Assembly: GCA_030045175.1 (NCBI GenBank)
Contig: JASIBM010000114.1
Coordinates: 1-8,370, forward strand
Direction: 5' to 3'
DNA: 8,370 nt
From: Streptosporangiaceae bacterium
GTDB lineage: Bacteria; Actinomycetota; Actinomycetes; Streptosporangiales; Streptosporangiaceae
Part shown: piece after piece, positions 1-3,835 of the stretch
How positions within the stretch are numbered: the stretch's first letter is position 1
How the letters are laid out: each line of letters starts with the position of its first letter
The notes under the pieces: generated by a model
The model's database searches: none
The model's input: only the letters and a program-made list of their open reading frames with translations
Told to the model about the DNA's origin: nothing
Position numbers and translations under genes: made by a program

Positions 1-183
1 GGGGCCGGGGTGATCTGCCTGGCCAAGCCGGGCGAGCGGGTGCGGGCGGGCCAGCCGCTGCTTGAGCTGCGGACCGACGAGCCTGCGCGGTTCGGCCGGG
101 CGATGCAGGCGCTTGACGGCGGCATCGAGGTCGGGGACGCGCCGCCGGAGCCCGGCCCGGTCGTGATCGAGCGCATTTCCTAG
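1..183 (+). CDS. deoA: Thymidine phosphorylase, C-terminal end (partial, cut by left edge)
   Basis: Thymidine phosphorylase (EC 2.4.2.4) is a cytosolic enzyme that splits thymidine with phosphate into thymine and 2-deoxyribose-1-phosphate. Only the last 60 codons are present, read in frame from base 1 to the TAG at 181-183. The translation starts GAGVICLAKPGERVRAGQPL, followed by LELRTDEPARFGRAMQAL. This matches the small C-terminal alpha/beta domain of the pyrimidine nucleoside phosphorylase family, with its 'Ag-v...k.Gd.V..GqpL..l.tD.p.rf..A' pattern. The catalytic and phosphate-binding domains lie outside the window, so the thymidine versus general pyrimidine-nucleoside assignment rests on the C-terminal pattern and on neighbouring add and deoC. 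A biotinyl/lipoyl-like domain of another enzyme was considered, because the PGERVRAGQPL motif is shared. The following TDEPARF segment and the context favour DeoA. Confidence 0.8.
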   Translation, partial: GAGVICLAKPGERVRAGQPLLELRTDEPARFGRAMQALDGGIEVGDAPPEPGPVVIERIS

Positions 184-190
184 CGGGGGT

Positions 191-292
191 TCCGGGGGTC
201 GTCCCCCGGGCTAGCGCAGCGGGGGCTCGCGGGGGGTCCGGGGGTCGTCCCCCGGGCTAGCGCTCCGGGGGGTCGTCCCCCCGGGCCAGCAC
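191..292. repeat. Three tandem GC-rich hairpin repeats between deoA and add
   Basis: Two identical 27-base units lie at 191-217 and 237-263. A third, longer variant at 264-292 directly abuts the second. Each unit contains a perfect hairpin with the same TCGT loop. The stems are CCGGGGG/CCCCCGG at 192-209 and 238-255, and CCGGGGGG/CCCCCCGG at 265-284. Every unit is followed by a GGGC(T/C)AGC(G/A)C tail. The third stem has one extra G and one compensating C, so pairing is kept. The block starts eight bases after the deoA stop and could act as a factor-independent terminator or 3' mRNA stabiliser, although there is no T-tract. It could equally be a dispersed intergenic repeat family of this genome. 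Confidence 0.8.
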
Positions 293-300
293 AGCTAGCG

Positions 301-306
301 GACAAT
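301..306 (+). promoter_or_regulatory. Possible -10 element giving a leaderless add transcript
   Basis: GACAAT lies exactly six bases before the add ATG at 313, the spacing expected when transcription starts at the A of the start codon. It matches TATAAT at four of six positions, but the first T is a G. The only SD-like sequence, AGGAG at 307-311, is one base from the ATG, too close to serve as a normal ribosome-binding site. No clear -35 box was found. Leaderless mRNAs are common in actinobacteria; this site is an inference. Confidence 0.3.
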
Positions 307-312
307 AGGAGC

Positions 313-1419
313 ATGTCCCCGACGCTCGACCAGATCAGGCGCGTACCCAAGGTCGTCCTGCACGACCACCTCGACGGCGGGCTGCGCCCGGTCACGGTGA
401 TCGAGCTGGCCGAGCAGACCGGCTACACCGGGCTGCCGACCACCGACCCGGACGAGCTCAGCCGGCTGATGACGGTCGCGGCGGCAACGGGCGCCAGCCT
501 CGAGCACTACCTGGAGGGCTTCAGGCACACCGTCGGCGTGATGCAGACGGCCAGCGCGCTCGCGCGGGTCGCCGCGGAGTGCGCCGAGGACCTGGCCGCC
601 GACGGCGTCGTGTACGCCGAGGTGCGCTTCGCCCCCGAGCTGCACGTCGGCGGCGGGCTGAGCCTGGATCAGGTGGTCGAGGCGGTGCTCGCGGGATTCG
701 CGGCCGGCAGCGCCGGGCGTGGCATCCGGGTGTACGCGCTGCTCACCGCGATGCGGACGGCGGCCAGGTCACTGGAGATCGCCGAGCTCGCCGCGGCGCA
801 CAGGGACGAGGGCGTGGTCGGGTTCGACATCGCTGGCGCCGAGGCCGGCAGCCCGCCGAGCAGGCACCTGGATGCCTTCCAGTACGTGCAGCGCGAGAAC
901 TTCCACATCACCATCCACGCGGGTGAGGGCTTCGGGCTGCCGTCGATCTGGGAGGCCGTGCAGTGGTGCGGCGCCGAGCGGCTCGGGCACGGCGTCCGGA
1001 TCATCGACGACATCACGGTCGAGCCGGACGGGACCGCCAGGCTCGGGCGGCTCGCCAGCTACGTGCGGGACCGGCGGATAGCGCTGGAGATGTGCCCCAC
1101 GTCGAACGTGCACACCGGGGCGGCCCGCTCGATCGCCGAGCACCCGATCGGGCTGCTGCGGCGGCTTTCCTTCCGTGTCACCGTGAACACAGATAACCGG
1201 CTGATGAGCGCGATCACGTTGTCGTCTGAGTTCGCCGCCCTGTGCGAGGCGTTCGGGTACGGCTGGGCGGACATCCAGTGGCTTACCATCAACGCGATGA
1301 AGAGCGCGTTCGCGCCGTTCGATGAGCGACTCGAGCTGATCAACACGGTGATCAAGCCGGGTTTCGCCACCGCCATGGCGCCCCCGGTGACGAGCAGGCC
1401 AGCGGCGCTGCGCTGGTAG
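313..1419 (+). CDS. add: Adenosine deaminase
   Basis: This 368-residue cytosolic zinc enzyme hydrolyses adenosine and deoxyadenosine to inosine and deoxyinosine plus ammonia (EC 3.5.4.4), feeding purine salvage. The metal and catalytic residues are visible by alignment to the well-studied mammalian enzyme. HDHLDGG supplies zinc ligands H17 and H19, HAGEG gives ligand H202 and catalytic E205, and ERLGHGVRI gives catalytic H226. VNTDNRLMS gives ligand D294. The usual substrate-binding second aspartate is N295 here; from memory this TDNRLMS form is typical of actinobacterial adenosine deaminases, so it is not a sign of inactivation. The length is normal for the family. The ATG at 313 places HDHLDGG about 15 residues in, as usual for the family, and no upstream in-frame start was noted. 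The gene follows deoA in the same direction after the hairpin repeats. An adenine deaminase or other paralogue is less likely given the HDHLDGG...HAGEG...TSN pattern. Confidence 0.93.
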   Translation: MSPTLDQIRRVPKVVLHDHLDGGLRPVTVIELAEQTGYTGLPTTDPDELSRLMTVAAATGASLEHYLEGFRHTVGVMQTASALARVAAECAEDLAADGVVYAEVRFAPELHVGGGLSLDQVVEAVLAGFAAGSAGRGIRVYALLTAMRTAARSLEIAELAAAHRDEGVVGFDIAGAEAGSPPSRHLDAFQYVQRENFHITIHAGEGFGLPSIWEAVQWCGAERLGHGVRIIDDITVEPDGTARLGRLASYVRDRRIALEMCPTSNVHTGAARSIAEHPIGLLRRLSFRVTVNTDNRLMSAITLSSEFAALCEAFGYGWADIQWLTINAMKSAFAPFDERLELINTVIKPGFATAMAPPVTSRPAALRW

Positions 1420-1465
1420 CGGCGGCGCAGGCGCGGCCAGTCGCCCGGGGAAAGAAGCAGCGCGA

Positions 1466-1483
1466 ACCGGCAGATCTGCCGGT
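1466..1483. promoter_or_regulatory. Perfect 18-bp palindrome between add and the lectin gene
   Basis: ACCGGCAGATCTGCCGGT is an uninterrupted dyad lying 47 bases after the add stop and about 95 bases before the lectin start. It could fold as a 7-bp stem with a GATC loop and act as a weak terminator for add, although the following CAAAATG is not a T-tract. Alternatively it could be a dimeric repressor site upstream of the secreted pair. The sequence cannot decide between these. The rest of the 158-base gap (1420-1577) shows only a poor -10-like GATACT at 1529-1534. Confidence 0.5.
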
Positions 1484-1577
1484 CAAAATGCTGCTGGACC
1501 TTCCTGGCACGAGCGTCTTCGCGGACCTGATACTGCGATCGGTCAGTCAGTTCGCAAGCGCACGGAAAGAGGGGCTT

Positions 1578-2108
1578 ATGCGCAACCGATTCTCATTGCC
1601 CAGGATCGCGCTCGTAACCATGGCCCTTGCCGGGCTCGGCCTCACCGCGGCCGTGACCGCGCAGCCAGCCCTGGCGAGCGGCACCACGATCGTCAGTGAC
1701 GCGTCAGGCAAGTGCCTGGACGTTCCGAGCGGCTCGGGCAACAACAAGGTCCAGATACAGATCTGGACGTGTAACGCCAATCCATGGCAGTACTGGGACT
1801 TCCTCGATGCGGGCAACGGGTTCTCGCTGATCGAGAACACCTACACTGGCAAGTGCCTGTCCATACTCGGTAATAACACGGCAGATGGTGCCGCGGTTAT
1901 TCAATATACCTGCAATTTCTCCGGCGGCGATCCTTTCGAGAACTGGCTCGCAGTGGACTGCTCCGGATCGTACTGCAGGTACGAGAACGAGGGCGATAAC
2001 GATGCGGGCGACGTCCGGTACATGCGCCCGCACGATTGCGGTACCAGCGACGGAACGCTGATAGTAATGGGCGATACCTGCTCTAACGCGGCGGATTACT
2101 GGAGCTGA
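1578..2108 (+). CDS. Secreted ricin-B-type beta-trefoil lectin domain protein
   Basis: The predicted product is a 176-residue exported protein that is essentially a single ricin-type beta-trefoil, so it probably binds carbohydrate outside the cell. Residues 1-33 form a Sec signal peptide: basic MRNRFSLPR, a hydrophobic stretch from I10, and an ALA|SG cleavage site after A33. Two clear trefoil repeats follow, GKCLDVPSGSGNN to NPWQYWDF (QYW at 71-73) and GKCLSILGNN to ENW at 121-123. A degenerate third repeat ends in DYW at 173-175. The eight mature cysteines fall naturally into pairs 46-65, 93-112, 128-133 and 154-168. No glycosidase, protease or toxin domain is attached. An in-frame ATG exists at 1488, but the chosen ATG at 1578 has GAGG at 1569-1572 five bases upstream and begins a textbook signal peptide. 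The gene is locally AT-richer than its neighbours (1861-1920 is 27/60 G/C), suggesting acquisition. It lies 42 bases before another secreted-protein gene in the same direction. The exact ligand is unknown. Confidence 0.82.
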   Translation: MRNRFSLPRIALVTMALAGLGLTAAVTAQPALASGTTIVSDASGKCLDVPSGSGNNKVQIQIWTCNANPWQYWDFLDAGNGFSLIENTYTGKCLSILGNNTADGAAVIQYTCNFSGGDPFENWLAVDCSGSYCRYENEGDNDAGDVRYMRPHDCGTSDGTLIVMGDTCSNAADYWS

Positions 2109-2134
2109 AGCCACGGCCGGAACCCGATGACCGC

Positions 2135-2142
2135 GAGGAGGT
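2135..2142 (+). promoter_or_regulatory. Strong ribosome-binding site fixing the start at 2151
   Basis: GAGGAGGT is a near-complete anti-SD match eight bases before the ATG at 2151. It lies downstream of the in-frame ATG at 2127, so it selects the shorter product, which then opens directly with its signal peptide. Confidence 0.8.
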
Positions 2143-2150
2143 CACGAACC

Positions 2151-2570
2151 ATGAGGTCAGTCCGCTCGATCGTCGCAGTCGCGATGGCCGGCTTGGCCTG
2201 CGCGCTCGGCGTCGCATCCGCCACGGTGCCTGTTGCGGCCAATGCTGCCGTCCACGCCACCGTCAGCAGCGCCGTCGGGTCGTCGCACGCCAAGGCGCCG
2301 GCCGACGCCGACGACATCTACTGCCCGTACCACTCCGGTCACTGGACCGCGTGGTACGGCGCCTGCGTGAGCTACACCGACCACTCCTGCACGGCGGGGA
2401 GTGAGGGCAACATGACTCCGCCGAACTACGTGTCGAACGCCTGCGGTAACAATCTCTATCTGTACACAGGCACCGATCAAAGCGGCAGTCACCTGTGCGT
2501 AGCCCTGGACAGCAGAACCCATCATCTCGCCACCTACGAGTCGTACCGAGTCATAGTCGGCGGCTGTTAG
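2151..2570 (+). CDS. Small secreted six-cysteine protein, family not recognised
   Basis: I do not recognise this 139-residue protein with confidence. The N-terminus MRSVRSIVAVAMAGLACALG, continuing hydrophobic to about residue 33, looks like a Sec signal peptide with possible cleavage near ANA|AV or VHA|TV. The mature part is polar and rich in Tyr, Ser, Thr and His. It has six cysteines (58, 72, 80, 98, 116, 139), an even number compatible with three disulfides, and the last residue is Cys. The C-terminal half (LYLYTGTDQSGSHLCVAL, then YESYRVIVGGC) faintly recalls beta/gamma-crystallin-like folds such as Streptomyces peptidase-inhibitor family I36. That is a guess from strand rhythm, not a match. 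C17 is inside the hydrophobic core without a proper lipobox, so a lipoprotein is unlikely. The gene begins 42 bases after the lectin gene with no hairpin between them, so the two are probably co-transcribed. The palindrome at 2624-2667 would end the unit. Confidence 0.75.
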   Translation: MRSVRSIVAVAMAGLACALGVASATVPVAANAAVHATVSSAVGSSHAKAPADADDIYCPYHSGHWTAWYGACVSYTDHSCTAGSEGNMTPPNYVSNACGNNLYLYTGTDQSGSHLCVALDSRTHHLATYESYRVIVGGC

Positions 2571-2623
2571 CCGCTGGCGTCAGGGCTCGCGTGCTGGCAG
2601 CTGCGGGCAAGGCGGAACGACAA

Positions 2624-2667
2624 CGTGGGGCCCTTGCTGTTGTCGCGACGACAGCAAGGGCCCCACG
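2624..2667. terminator. 44-bp near-perfect palindrome, likely terminator of the secreted pair
   Basis: Arms 2624-2640 and 2651-2667 are a perfect 17-bp inverted repeat. The ten bases between them (2641-2650) are themselves almost self-complementary, with one G-T pair. RNA from either strand would fold into a very stable hairpin. It starts 53 bases after the stop of the six-Cys gene and 95 bases before deoC. There is no T-tract, as is common for actinobacterial terminators. It is long and symmetrical enough also to be considered a protein-binding dyad or the remnant of a small palindromic repeat element. Confidence 0.6.
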
Positions 2668-2681
2668 CTGCTGTTGGGCTG

Positions 2682-2701
2682 CTGGCCCCGAGCGGGGCCA
2701 G
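2682..2701 (+). terminator. Second GC hairpin after the palindrome
   Basis: CTGGCCCC (2682-2689) pairs perfectly with GGGGCCAG (2694-2701) around a GAGC loop, giving an 8-bp stem. It lies 14 bases after the large palindrome and 60 bases before deoC. A back-up terminator is the simplest reading. The remaining bases up to 2749 hold only GC-rich sequence with no clear signal. Confidence 0.4.
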
Positions 2702-2749
2702 GCGAACCACCGCCGGCCGGGTGGCCGTGAGCTAGTGGCCGGCAGCGGG

Positions 2750-2755
2750 TAGCTT
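2750..2755 (+). promoter_or_regulatory. Possible -10 element giving a leaderless deoC transcript
   Basis: TAGCTT fits the actinobacterial TANNNT -10 pattern and ends exactly six bases before the GTG start of deoC at 2762. No SD-like sequence lies in the bases before that GTG, and an in-frame TAG at 2750-2752 rules out a longer protein. The same spacing is seen before add. A convincing -35 box was not found, so this is an inference from spacing. Confidence 0.35.
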
Positions 2756-2761
2756 CGATGC

Positions 2762-3835
2762 GTGGCAGTTGACACTGATGCGGGTGCCGGGCAGGCGGGT
2801 GCCGGGCAGGCGGTCGCCGATCGCGGGGCTGCGGTCCTGGCCGGCGGGCACCGGACATGGCTGGCCGACGTCGCGACCTCGGACGCGGCGTTGCGGCAGG
2901 TGCTGCACGGGCTGCCGGGCGTCGACCAGGTTGGCGCCGAGGCGAGGGCGGCCGCGCTGGCGACCAGGTCGATCAAGAAAGACGCCAAGATGCACGCCAT
3001 CGACCTGGCGATCCGGATGGTCGACCTCACGACGCTCGAGGGCGCCGATACCCCTGGCAAGGTGCGCGGGCTGTGCGCGAAGGCGATCCGGCCAGACCCG
3101 GCGGACCCGGTCGTGCCGTCGGTCGCCGCGGTCTGCGTGTACCCGGACCTGGTCGGCGTCGCCAAGGCTGAGCTCGCGGGCCACGGGGGCCGTGAGGGTC
3201 ACCTGGGCGGTGGCCCGGGCGGCGCGGGCGGCGCGGTGGCGGTCGCGTCCGTGGCGACCGCGTTCCCTTCTGGCCGGGCCTCGCTTGCCGTCAAGCTCGC
3301 CGACGTGGCAGACGCGGTGGCGGCCGGGGCCGACGAGGTCGACATGGTGATCGACCGCGGCGCGTTCCTGGCCGGCCGGTATGGCCAGGTCTACGCCGAG
3401 ATCCGGGCCGTCAAGGAGGCGTGCGGCCCGGCGCACCTGAAGGTGATCCTGGAGACCGGCGAGCTCGCCACGCTCGACAACGTGTCCCGCGCGTCCTGGC
3501 TGGCGATGCTCGCGGGCGCCGACTTCATCAAGACATCGACAGGCAAGGTCAGCCCGGCCGCCACGCCGCCGGTCGCGCTCGTCATGCTCGCCGCGGCGCG
3601 GGATTTCGAGCAGGCCGTGGGCTACCGGGTCGGGGTCAAGGTGGCAGGTGGTATCCGCGCGGCCAAGGACGCGATCAGGTACCTGGTGCTCGTTAACGAG
3701 ATCGCCGGCCCGGCCTGGCTAACCCCGGGCCTGTTCAGGATCGGGGCGTCTAGCCTGCTCAATGACCTGCTGATGCAGCGCCGCAAGCAGCTCACCGGCG
3801 TCTACTCCGGCCCGGACTACTTCACGGTCGACTGA
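2762..3835 (+). CDS. deoC: Deoxyribose-phosphate aldolase
   Basis: This cytosolic class I aldolase (EC 4.1.2.4) splits 2-deoxyribose-5-phosphate into acetaldehyde and glyceraldehyde-3-phosphate. Key residues map by motif to the E. coli enzyme: the Schiff-base lysine in DFIKTSTGK is K257 (E. coli K167), the second lysine in KVAGGIR is K293 (K201), and EVDMVIDRG carries D194 (D102). MVDLTTLEGADTPGKV (86-101), AVCVYP and VASVATAFPSG resemble the longer, human-DERA-like branch rather than the roughly 260-residue E. coli form. At 357 residues it is long even for that branch. An 18-residue Gly-rich insert occupies 140-157, and the N-terminal region contains a duplicated GAGQA. The GTG at 2762 is the only upstream choice, because an in-frame TAG lies at 2750-2752; the next in-frame ATG/GTG codons fall inside the fold. 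Its 3' end overlaps the oppositely transcribed regulator gene by 14 bp. It works downstream of DeoA, and the aldehyde dehydrogenase at 7129 may remove its acetaldehyde product. Confidence 0.93.
   Translation: MAVDTDAGAGQAGAGQAVADRGAAVLAGGHRTWLADVATSDAALRQVLHGLPGVDQVGAEARAAALATRSIKKDAKMHAIDLAIRMVDLTTLEGADTPGKVRGLCAKAIRPDPADPVVPSVAAVCVYPDLVGVAKAELAGHGGREGHLGGGPGGAGGAVAVASVATAFPSGRASLAVKLADVADAVAAGADEVDMVIDRGAFLAGRYGQVYAEIRAVKEACGPAHLKVILETGELATLDNVSRASWLAMLAGADFIKTSTGKVSPAATPPVALVMLAAARDFEQAVGYRVGVKVAGGIRAAKDAIRYLVLVNEIAGPAWLTPGLFRIGASSLLNDLLMQRRKQLTGVYSGPDYFTVD
2780..2813 (+). repeat. 15-bp tandem duplication in the deoC N-terminal codons
   Basis: The 15-base unit GCGGGTGCCGGGCAG occurs at 2780-2794 and again immediately at 2795-2809, followed by a partial GCGG to 2813. 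It encodes the repeated GAGQA in residues 8-17, before the catalytic fold. In-frame slippage in GC-rich DNA is the simplest origin, and it is probably functionally neutral. Confidence 0.85.

Noticed and set aside
191..292. CRISPR-like repeat array
   Set aside because: Only three units, spaced irregularly (about 20 bases, then zero), with no unique spacers of constant length and no cas genes.
1488..1577. Longer lectin start at the ATG 1488
   Set aside because: It would place 30 polar residues before the signal peptide and overlaps the region just after the palindrome. The ATG at 1578 has a GAGG at proper spacing.
2127..2150. Longer start for the six-Cys protein at the ATG 2127
   Set aside because: The strong SD GAGGAGGT at 2135-2142 lies inside that extension and points to the ATG at 2151.
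2189..2215. Lipoprotein signal in the six-Cys protein (C17)
   Set aside because: The residues before C17 are G-L-A rather than a lipobox with Leu at -3, and the hydrophobic segment continues past the cysteine.
2495..2752. 85-residue open frame across the palindrome on the plus strand
   Set aside because: It starts inside the six-Cys gene in another frame and runs through the terminator hairpins; there is no SD or domain.
2732..3436. 234-residue open frame opposite deoC
   Set aside because: Antisense shadow of deoC; Arg/His/Asp-rich without domains, while the plus frame has both active-site lysines.
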